Assembly: GCA_905250125.1 (NCBI GenBank)
Contig: CAJNOL010001260.1
Location: forward strand, 1-64,000
Source: Rotaria sordida
Taxonomy: Eukaryota > Rotifera > Eurotatoria > Philodinida > Philodinidae
Direction: 5' to 3'
Length of the DNA: 64,000 nucleotides
The notes beneath the pieces are model-generated. The model saw nothing but the letters and a program-made list of their open reading frames with translations. It was not told where the DNA came from and did not search any database. Of the stretch, positions 1 through 12,100 are shown in pieces (within the stretch, counting starts at the first letter, position 1; each line of letters opens with the position of its first letter). The position numbers were made by a program, and so were the translations under genes.

Positions 1-107
1 ATCAGTGTAGCCAGGGTTGCATGTGCATATTATTTGACCAAAGTTAGAATTACCGTGGGAACATGTAGCATTATTGTGGCATTCACCATTGTTCACTTCA
101 CATTTAT
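1..107 (-). CDS. Exon 12: EGF-like domain, cut by window edge
   Basis: After a 58-nt intron (165-108, GTATGT..CTTTAG) a phase-1 exon begins DKCEVNNGECHNNATC and continues with FGQIICTCNPGYTD to base 1. It is very close in sequence to exon 11, so it is a recent cassette duplication. The gene must continue beyond the window. Confidence 0.7.
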
Positions 108-3100
108 CTAAAGTTTTGAAAGAAATGCATGCAATCCATAAGACTGGTTGATACAAAGTACATACCGATGCATACTACATTCCCTGCTGCACCAACATTA
201 TTGTAGCCAGGTTTGCATGTGCATATTATTTGACCAAAGTCAGAATTACCGTGGGAACATGTAGCATTATTACCGCATTGACCATTGTTTATTTCACATT
301 TTGGGGACCTGCACAAAGGAGGTCCAGGTGAAGGGGTAGTATTGACGCGTTTGTAAACTGTCGATACTTGCATAGAGTGTAGTAGTGTGGAAAGAACGGA
401 TGAGTTGGTGTAGAGCGGAGAGCTGCTGAATTAATTCTTTGTTTTATTGTAATGTTTATGTGAGGGTCAAGGTTACATAAGCGTCTGCGGTAGATTTTTC
501 ATGCGTTAGTGGTGTGTGATTTGATGGTTGGAATAATCGACGTTTATAGTACGTGGGAAGATGGTCTTATGTTAAGTGTTTTGTTTTGTAGAGCGCTTTT
601 TTGAGTTGTGTCTTGGGATAGAAATGCAATATATTTGCGGTAGATGTGAGAAAAGTTTGCTGAACGGTTTTATTAAGGAAGAACAGTAAGAGCTGCTTTA
701 TCCATCATGTTGTCTTTGCGTGGTTCATAGAGTTTTCTATGGGTAGAGATGTGAAGATTAGTTGTATTAAACAAGTATTTGAAAATATGGAAGTCGATTT
801 TAAACTGCAGCCGAGAGAGCGACGAAAAAACAAAAGTTTTGGTTATCAGGAAGTGGCGAAGTTGATATTTATGAATGTATAGTGATGGTTTACAAGGATC
901 GATTTTCTATCACTCACTGCGGTTTCTGATTGAGATTATGGTTTTTAAAGAGGAATGTTCATACGTCGCCAATATTCTAGGTGTCAACAACATAGCAGTG
1001 AAAAATTTTCAGAAGGTTTTTGATCTAAGAAGGTCAAATCGTACCTCGATAAATGAGAGACACTGTTGACCTTTCCAATTTACGGTATATAGAATTTATT
1101 GATGAATTATATATAACTAAAGTCAGTTCGTGGAGGTATGATATTTTCTAATGTGATGGCAAGCACATATCGACGATATTTAGAACTGTCAGTAACATGT
1201 AGTTATTCGCGTTTTACACGATGATTCCAGTCAAATATTGTAGTTTGTGATAGAGTTTTATCAGTGTAAACTTCCAGTATATATACATAAATATTGGATA
1301 GCAACTAGTCTTTCAAAACAGAAAACTTTGTTGAAGTTTTTAATGTTCTATCAGTGTCGAGAGAGTGGTTTAAAATGCATTGCTATATGTTCATATATAT
1401 ATTTAATTCAACTGAACTTATGATGTCTATAGGTAGAGAACTGTATGAATTACGCATATGCGATAATACAAATACAGCAGCGCTTATTATTGTTTCTTGA
1501 TAAAGCCAGTCCGAAAACTTTTCTAACAACAGTCGTAAATGCGAATAAAGTTCTCAAGAGAGTACATTTCGTAAAATGTTTATTTATTTCAATTTTGATA
1601 GAATTGCTTAATAAAAAAGCAAGTAATGCTTGCAGATCAATCTTCTATTTCAACGAATCCTGGTTCAGTCTGGATTAATGTCAGATACGAGAATGAATTA
1701 CGTAGTAGTCTAATGTTGAATCCCGAAAACAGTTCATCATAAAACTCAAACAAATCTCTGGACCTATGTCAGCTTCGTTTTACTCTTGATAATCTATTAT
1801 AAGACAATGATTTTTCAACTAAGGTAGTCATCAGTTGACCAATTGAGCATGAATGCAATTAGCGATGAGCAGGTTCACCGGAAAGCTATTCCACTGTATA
1901 AAGCGACCATTTAATGCTCAGAATATCCCTTGATTTATTCATCGATGATTGTATCGATTAAGAGATAACTAACCTTTCATAGTTCATCAACAAAAATCTG
2001 AACCTGACATTTGTTTGAAGTTTGACGAATGTTTTCTGATAAACTGCCTCCTCAAACTGAAATTGAAGTAGTTTAAACTCAGGTCGAGATTCACCTTCGT
2101 CAATCCCGGATCCATTCCAGTCTTCGATCGGCATCTGTCATATATTTGAACAAGGAAAATTTTTTTGTACTGAACGTCCACGAGGGGATGGCGGCCCTCG
2201 AAACCGGACAAACCTGCACATGAAGGGGGATAGCAAGTCAAAAAAAGCGATTCTTACCTGAACGTCATTTATAAATGGCCTCTTATCTAAAGTTTTCAGA
2301 GAAATACATTCAATAGATTATACTGCTTTATACTAAATACATACCAATGCACACCACATTTGTTGTTGACGGATCACTATCAGTGTACCCAGGTTTGCAT
2401 ATACATGTGGTTACGTTGGTGGTGGCATTGTATAAACAAGTAGCATTGGAATCACATCCGCCATTGGCGACTAAGCAGCTGTCTAAACTCGGAAGAGCAT
2501 CTGATTGAATTTATCTTTTTTTTTTGACTGAGTAACGTACTAGTGTTTGGTTGTGATCCTGCCGGAGGATTGGGGATGATAATGTTGGGTGTGCATATTA
2601 CTTCGTTGGTAATCGCTTTGTGTGAACAATTAGCATTGGAACCACATTCACCATTGTTGACTAAGCAGCTGTCTAAACGCGCGGAAGCAATAGAATCAAG
2701 ACGTCTAACGCACCTTGCTAGCGAAGATAGCTATGCATGGAAGCGCTTTCTTGTTGGGAATTTCTGTATGTTGAACATGTTATTGAACTTTTCATATTCG
2801 AGAAAAATTTGTTGGTTATGGCCTTCCTCCCAGAAGATGGACCGTTTTCAATGTCGTAGTTGTAATAGGAATATTATTGAAAAAATTACTTTGTCGAGAG
2901 GTGTTGGTTGAAAGGAGCATACGTAACGATTATGTAAAATTTCAACGTTTAGGAATTTTAATACTTTATTGGAGTGTTTGTTTTAGATGCTACATAATTG
3001 TAGTTTGTTAAGATTATAGTTTTATGTTTTCTTCTGTTCTAATGTCTGCAGGGAGGCTTATATTGTGAGTTAAATATAGTGATTGGTGTCGTGTGTGAAA

Positions 3101-6100
3101 GAAAACAACTGGATTAAAATAGGGGGCTCAACGAAGTTCAATTATAACAAGTGTGTACAGAAGAGCAACATAGTTGATGATAGTGTGCCCTCGTATTCAG
3201 TGTTCATTTGGCTGTTTTTTTAAACGAAAATGATGATTGTATTAGTCGCATGCTCTCTTCGCTCCTAAAGGTTTTCTCAAACCGGTGGTTCTGCAATGCA
3301 TGAACAAGAGGTTGCCAGTCTTTTGGCTGAAAGTTTATGTTCAATTATTAGTTGTCATTTATTATCTGTGGAAATGGAAACGTCAGTTGATCATATATCG
3401 AATGAAATAACGAAAGATGATGTTGATTCTAGACAAGTTCTCTCTGGATTATATGAAACCTTTCGTTGATTACTATGATGAGATGGATACTGTAACGGGA
3501 AAACGGCAACAATCAGGGAGAAGTCTGAAACGTCAACTTCGACGTGTCACAGATTTCACATATTTTTCTCGTTTCCGCTCTTATATTGAAAAGGAGAGAA
3601 CACAAAAAGAAAAACTAGAAAATAAAAATAATTATATTTATCATTAAGTCTAGCAAGGTCGAGAATCATTCTTCCAATCCATGACATAGGTTTGCATCGC
3701 TGGGCTTTAAAAAGAGTTGAACAAGAATTAATACATGACTTCATAACTCCAGCAAAATGGTTATTTAATTTTAAAATACAACGTAATATATGTTGAAGGA
3801 AAGTAACTAAAGTAAGTGACTTGTATCCTCCATTTCTAAGAAGATGCTGCAAGCATATTTTTCATGATTAGAAATGTGAAATTTCTATCTCTTAAAAATA
3901 CGCAACGCACCAGATGATATTTGTATTAACCAAAAACATCGTTTCTATTTCTTTTGAAAATCGATCTGCTGACTTTAGTACAAGTTGTCTTAACTTTTTT
4001 CATGATCTTATATAGCATTGATTTTTATCTTGGTGGATCAGTGTTTTTCTCATTTTCTTCTTCACCAAAAAAAAATTGTCGCAAAAAAAGGTTTTGATTT
4101 TCAAGCATAAACAAAAAACCTTCAAGTGAAATACAGGGAAAACAAGACTAAAGATCGCACTTTTTTGTTGAACTCAAAAAGGTAAAACTGTATTCTGCTT
4201 TACGTAGTAAAAAATTAGACAATCCACATTATATAATTAATACGGATCAATCTTGTATGCTTTGTCACAATGGTGAAAAATCTACTTTTACACCTGTTCG
4301 GTCAAAAAATGTTGTCAGGCATTCATTCACAGTACAGTCATGTATTAGTCTCAGCGGTAAACTTGTTAGAGCTCTATTTCTTTGTTTAAGAGAAGCATCT
4401 GATTATCTGAGCGAAAATATTAAAATGAGCTTTTCTATATAATAATCTTTTTCTTTCATATCGATGTCATTCGAGAACCATAACTTTGTGATTATTGTCT
4501 ATTTCAGACTCAACTATTCGGAGCTCCTAATATTGTTGTATCATTTAGTCAATCAGGAAAACATACAACTAATGTCATCAAGTATTGGCGCGATTATATC
4601 TTGCTTCCTTTTGTATCCTCTCATCGTACTCTTCTTATTTCCGATTCGTGATCTGATCAAGGCATAAATACTAGTATTTATGATAATACTTAAGAACTTT
4701 GTCGACTTGATATACCTAAAGATACGAGCGCACAAATTCAGTCTCTCGACATGTACTACAATAATCAAAACAAAGTACATTGCACGTCGTCTATTTGATC
4801 GGGTTTCACTTGGCGACCCTGACATAAATTTAAGCGAATGTAACAATATCATTCGTATGTTTATTTTTCATTGTGGGTCCCGTTGAAAAAAATAAAAAAA
4901 GATCATTCTTTTATACCAAATTCCTTATCGAATGGTAGATTCTACAGAGTTTACTTTGAGTAAATCTTACTAATACAATTCTTATTTATATTTAAAATAG
5001 TTAGGAACAATCGACTGAAATGAATTTTCATTTATCTGTCATTTTACGCAGAATACATTGACTATTAATATTCTGTTGCTTGGTTCAAACTTATTAAATA
5101 TTTTCTATAAGTTCATCGAATTTTCAACGAAAATTAAAAAGAAGTCTTGTGAACATATATATTACTATGAGGATTTTGCTGAACTATATCGGCGTATTTC
5201 TAGGTACAATTGTTTTTCGTTCCATCTTCTATATGTAAGCATCGAAATTCCGTGTCCTTTTGCAATAATTTCAGAAAATATTTATTCGAACGTAAAAGTG
5301 AAATTTCAAACTCAAAAAAGAGAATTTTTTTTCCAATCCTTTAGACAAAACTTCGTTTGTTAAAAGATAGCTCCGCATAAAACCAAACCAAACATTTGAG
5401 AAGCTTTTGGTTTTTAAGCAACGATCGCTCGATTATTATGACTAATAGATATGTCAATGGTCGACATTCAAAGCGTCTTTACATTTAATTCCTCAGTTCC
5501 AAGACAATTCTTAAGCTACATAATTTCTGTAAATATATTGGGTTCTAGATTATTTGGTTTGCTTAGTTTACTTGTTGTAGATAAGTAAGACTTACAAAAA
5601 ATTTGTCGTGCCTTATCTTACATTCACAAGATCTGATAAAATCAGCAAAATACATATAACTCTTACTAGATGATGAAGTCAAATGCATATGAGATTTGTT
5701 CTAGAGGATTGATATTTACATTCAAAAACTATTTTTTCAAGGATTAGTTTGGATAGAACACTATCCTATTGGAAAAAAAGTGAGAAGATCAGATTATTGA
5801 TATAATTTTACGTTGTATTGATGTACTATTCAAAAGTCTTGCGGATAGCAATTACTTTCACTCAAAAATACTCTATAATAACATAAGTAGCGCTCATTGA
5901 CTGAGTTAAGGATATAGAAGCAGAAATTCATCTGCGTCGATTTGTCGGTAACGAAGTAACTACATGATAACTATGCTCAGAATGACAAAAAATATGACAG
6001 AAATAGCTGTAGGTATGTTATCAGGTAACTGGTAACGAGAAACGTACCAGTTACTGTTTACGGGTAGCTTTTTGAAAAAGACGCTGTATCATTTTCATTC

Positions 6101-9100
6101 AACCGAATATCATCAATACATCATTTATTCTATTCAAGAGTTACCAGGTAACTCATAACTTTATTAAATGAGCAACGGTAACTTCTTTCCCCTAGTCTGT
6201 GGTTATCTGAAAAACTTTTGTGACCATTTTAACCGAATTTTTGGTATTTTTAACATATTTGTGTGATATTAATGGTCATTTGTACCACCCTGTTACAGAC
6301 AGACACATGTTAATTGCAGTGTAGGAAATAGATGTGTAATGTGTCTGTCCAAACAAGAAAAAATGATTAAAGTATCCATTAATCATCACAACTATCAGAT
6401 CATATCTAAAGCTACAGTAGAAACTATGTTTTTTGCTACAAAATGTTTTGATTCTCAAGGATAAAATTTTTTCCATAGAAAAAAACTTAATCGATCTCAA
6501 TAATCATGTATTAAAAATAATAGACTTTCTAAGAAGACATATAGTGATGCTCATTTAAAAATAAGCACTTTAACATCATTTTTACTAACAAGAAAAATGT
6601 CTTTCTAGACAATAAACATATTGAAACAATTCAATCTTGCATAGAAGCAAATTGCAAAGAAATAATCGTTTTTAAGCACCATCGGTGAATATTTCTTTTG
6701 TTCTAAGACAGTGACACACCATCACAAACAAATGTGATGAAAAAAAAATACATTCTAGTTTGTGACCCTCTCAATATAATTACTTGTAAATAAGAAAAGC
6801 CATAAAATTATTTTTGTAATATAAAATTTAGTAATATTATAAAATAAAATGAAATTTCTATGATTTGTTACTGTCTTTTGAATATCTTCTATTTCATATA
6901 TCTATTAAACATTTAATATTCTTTTACTATTATTATCCTTAGGCAATTTTAAAAATTGAATTTTCAATAACAAAATACTATCGGGTGGTCTATAGTGAAT
7001 CGGTCACTTAGTATTTCGCTTATCTTTCAAGTCATTTTTCATTTCTTGAGCTTTATTTTTTTACCAAAAGGTGCGCTGTGAAATTCTCTAGAAAACTATA
7101 TATTGAAGTTTATTTGAATAGTTTTTATTGTAGTTGAATAGCTTGATTCATTTGTTAACAGACATTCTCTACACTTTACACTAGCACTAAATCGAGTATT
7201 TCAACTGAATTTGTCATATTTTGTGAAAAATCGCTTTTAACTGCAAATTAATTTTTTTCACTGTGTTTTCTGACGTTGGAGGAAACTCTCTTGCAAACAA
7301 TTCTCCAAGGCTGTGGCCACAAAGAGTACAAGAAACCTCGATCCGTCCTGAGAAAGAATATTTTCTGTGGGAGAGTACTAAGAACAATCTTCCACTAGCA
7401 AAAACTTTTTTCCCATGGTGGACCCCGACTCATGTACCTGCAATTCTCTAAACTTGATATGTTCAAAGACCTAATATGACTTGTTGCTGATCGGTTCAGG
7501 ATTGTGATTTCAAAGTCTTGAAGCGTAGTGGCATCGTAAAACCATTAGAATAGCTCAACAATAAATAATATTAGTCTTTTGAACATACTACCTTTAGATA
7601 TTTGTTCGCAATACAGTTCTACAATGTCAGAAACCATAGTGAAAAGAATTAGTTTGCAGTTAAAAGCGATTTTTCACAAAATATGACAAATTCAGCTGAA
7701 ATACTCGTTGTAGTGCTAGTGGAAAGTGAAGAAAGTGTCTGTTAACAAATGAATCAAGCTATTCAAACAAACTCCAATATGTAGTTTTCTAGAGAATTTC
7801 ACGGCGCATCTTTTAATAAAAAAAATAAAGCTCAAGAAATGAAAAATTGAAATATGAGCAAAATACTAAGTGACCGATTCATTATGGACCACCCGGTATA
7901 TAATTACTAATTTTCGGATAAAATTAGCTTAAGAATCCTAACGTTAAATATGAAAAACAAATTTTGGAGCTATGATTTTATTTAAATATCTACTAATGTT
8001 AGAATACTTTTTTGTTGAAATATCCTAACTTTAGAACACAAAAAATAAACTCTGCTCCTGTTTTTCAACGAATATTAAGATATCACATCCACCATTGCTC
8101 ACTAAGCAGCTATTTGTAAACGTACAAATATTGCAGTGTAAAGTTTTACCTCAGGTTAGTCTATTGACTTCCATAATAGCCAAAAAGTTACATATGTTTT
8201 ATAATAACTTTTTCACAATATAACTAATAAAAACTAGTAGGTAACTTCTTGGAATAAAACAATAAAGAATGATCGAGAGTCCTCGCTAACTATCTGTCAA
8301 TAATTTCATGTGTCTTTGTGTCCAAATCAGGCTATTCTAACAGTCTACTTGAATTACATTCCACAGGAATAATTTTAGACTTAATGGGTTAATTTTTGGC
8401 TTACCTGTGCAGTTAACAGTAGTTGCTGATCCAGTATTGTTGTATCCAGTTTTGCAGGTACATTGTACAGTTTTAGTGGTTGACAGGTAAATGCATGTAG
8501 CGTTCGGATGACAACCGCCATTGTTAGTGTCGCAGGGATCTAAAACACTTAATATTTTTAGTCTCATTCTCGAAAATTTGAAATTCTGAAGTTCATTGTT
8601 GGTTTCTGTGAAAAGTTGGCGAAGAAAATCGTTCGATTAGTGATAGTTTGGAAAGGTGTTGAAGTTTTGTATGAAGAAGATACATTCTATGTTGATAGGG
8701 AGTTTATGGTGCATGTAGCTTACGAGCTGAAAGTAGATGCACGAATATTGCTCGGATGATTAGGGTGAAAGGTGAAGTTATATGTATGAAACGAGTGATT
8801 ATATGTAGAGTTGAGTGCAATGGCCTAAAGGATTTTCGATGATTCATAGAATAAGTATAGAAGAATAGGATGTTTAGGAAGAAAGATAGCATTCTCTCTT
8901 TTTCAGAATGAAGGCTTGAAGGAATACATGCTTAATTTTCGTAGGTTTTTTATTATTGAGTTAACTAAGGAATAGACTGATTTATGAGTCATTTGACGAA
9001 GTATATGAAAGTTGGCTGATTTCAATAAATCTAGTGACATTTTATGGTTTTTGAGAAGCAGAGATAATTGACGTTAAAGATTTAGTAAACAAATCATTTT

Positions 9101-12100
9101 GTTTTATTATAACGTGAAATCAATCCAAGGTAGGTAAGAATTAGACACGATTGACTACTGTCCTAGTTATCACCGAGATATTGAAGAAAACATAAAGGGT
9201 TTTGAGAATATTGTGAATATTTTTACTTATGAAGGTAAATTCTTTTGCAGCAGAGTTTCAGTTCGCTGGTAGCGTTAAATACTACTAGAGGATCTTCATT
9301 CTCTCTACTGCTTTTTCAAAGCTTAATATCGATGACTTTATCACGCGGGACATGGTCATCAATACTTTCCACATAGGGATGTTGCCCCTCTTTTTTGACA
9401 AAAAAATCTCAGTTTTTTTATTTTGTATTCTTTTGTATCATTATGAGTGTTGTGACGTCTAACTTTTGTGAATCTTTTGATAATAGGTAGCCTCATTTTT
9501 AATTTCATTTTACAAGAAAAAGCACTTCATATCTTTTTCTCCGGAATACTATAGCTGATTAATTGAAAAAAATAATTAGACGAAGTCGAAGAGACCCGTA
9601 AATGTTGCAATAGATAGCTAAGACATTGTTTAGACGATATTCTAGAACTCAAATACTTGAACTATTGAACACTTTGGTATTTGGGCTTTTATAGTGTTTA
9701 AATGTTTAACTATTTCATTTGAAAAGGAATTTTTCAAAAAACAGGATGTCTTCGATTTCTACGCTGCTATATTAAATCACACAATTGTTTAGTAGCAGAC
9801 TCAACCCCTACTATATAGTTTTTTACTGAGTTTTCCTAGATTATGTAAGTCATCAATAATAAATTTGTCCCAATTTTAGTCATTGGAGATTGTGAAATTC
9901 ACATATCACTTCTCCAAAGTGATATCTCGGCATGTGGCAATTTTTGGGTGGTAAAAATTCATCTGATAAATCGATCTTCTTAAGCATCTTAAATCATGAA
10001 GAACCTTCTTACCTGTCGGGGCGCACACATGGCTCAAAAGAAACTCGTCGTCAGATGCGTCGGAAATGTTTGCCGAACAGCCAAGGAGCTTATCCGCTGT
10101 TGGCGTAAACAGATAAGCATGCTTATTACTTGGATATTGAATCATATTAGTAACCGTGCCAGCTTTTTCGAAAGTGCACTTGATCGCAATGAAGTACGTT
10201 GATGAGCCTCGGAGGACAAAATGCCAACCATAAATATAGCCGTCTGGAGATGTTGGGCAATCGCCAGCGCTATATCCTCTACTTGTCGCACCGATTTGAC
10301 TCGTCTTGACATAAGCAATATAATTTGCTAAAATGAAGACATTGTTTATGGTTTTTAGTGGCAAAATCTGAGAAAATCATGAATGAAAGCAACGATATCA
10401 AAATGCTTCAAATTTACATCTCTAATCAAGATCTTTTTGAAACCTAAAGCGCAGAACGAAAAATAGGCTGAATTTTGTCAAGAAAATTCATCTTCAGTAA
10501 CAATTGAAACGTTTTCAAAAGTATTCGAGTGTTTGCCAAGACGTACGCTTCTATCTTGATGTTCTTCAGTTTAGGTAAATTAGCTTTTAGACATATTAGG
10601 AAACATTTCATTTGAGGTCTCTCTAATCAGGCACATGACTTCTTGTTTCTCCTGAAATTTATATTACATATTCATGTCCTTTTATCATCATCAGTATAAA
10701 CTTCATATATCACCAAAAATAGTGACATTGTCTCGAGTAACAAAATGATTTTATTTCATGTACACATGCATTGTTTCAATTGAGCCTGTTCAATATTGGT
10801 CTTACTATCATTTTTCATTCGATTGGAATTTTTAATGGTTAGCTTTGATAAATAAGTCACTGTCATATGTATATAAACTGAATAGAGTCTACAATGACCA
10901 TACAAGGTTGGAAATCGAATGAACATTAGTAGTAAAGTAAGAATTCAATAGTGTTTAATGGCAATGGTAGAAATATGCATGAGAGACAATAGATGTTCAC
11001 TCAAGCAAACGACATTGTTTTTAATGAAACATGCTAAATATACGGACATTAATAACAAGATACGCATATGTAACACGTTCAAAACGAAACAATAAATGCT
11101 GTGCAAAAATAGAAGAACTGAAACATGGTATACATTTTGTGTCAAATGCATATCCATAAATATTGAAGTATACAGCGAGAAAAGTGAATCCGCTTCTGTC
11201 CCATAGATAATGACAAGTATATCGAAAGATCATTTAAAACGTCATATGTATCGACGTATACTCTAAAAAATTACATATTCTCGGCAGCTCGATTAGGGCT
11301 TCTGAGTTTCTAAAAACCTACAAAAAAGTCTATTATAACTATTCACGAAATACAAATCTTGGAAATTCATTGAAGGTTTTCGACAACACAGGATCTACGA
11401 AAACGTTGCATTCAGCGAAAAAACGGGCATCTGTAAAACAGGGCAACTGATTTGAATAAAAATTGGAACTACTTCAGCTAATTTCGTCGGCATACGTAGT
11501 TTTTCAACATTAAGTAAATCAAAGAGTAGTCATCGGTAAACATGGAGTTTTTTTTTGCACCTTCGAACGATGAAAACTTCACCTCGTGAATACAATCGGG
11601 TTAAACTATGTAAAGATCCAACAAATTTCGATCTCAGTATGATTGTCTTTTATAGATAGTCAAAATATACGTTCTGAATCAAAATTCTGCCATTTAATTT
11701 TCTTGAGATATAGAATTGCATTGATATATATACAGAGTTGGAAAAAATATTATTCAAGGGGAGGGGGGGGGGTAACGCTATAATTTCAAATAGGAGATAT
11801 GATGAATTTTATACCAAATAAAAGTCCGTGAAAAAATGAGGTTTATTGATGCTAAATAGTAAGCGTTATGTAAAACTTTTAATATCGAACTTAAGAAATT
11901 TTCAGAAATTTTATACATTTTTAGGGGTAGAAACAAAAAATGTTAGTAATTCAAAAATGGAGTAAAATGTTTTTCTTGGATATTTTTACATAGTTCGATA
12001 AAATTCGTCGAGCTCTACAAAATTGTATATATTAAAAAATTTTCAAGTAATTCTTTTGTGATAAAAAATTAAAAGAAACTATTTGGAAAATCTTAAAAAA

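Larger units (their letters stand above)
7901..10012. other. Intron sequence around exon 7
   Basis: Apart from the EGF exon (8405-8539) and the EGF remnant (8085-8121), listed separately, nothing is recognisable. It is AT-rich, with short pyrimidine runs near splice sites only. Confidence 0.4.

Noticed and set aside
2543..2911. 122-codon plus-strand ORF
   Set aside because: It lies opposite EGF exon 8 and has no features of its own; it is an antisense shadow.
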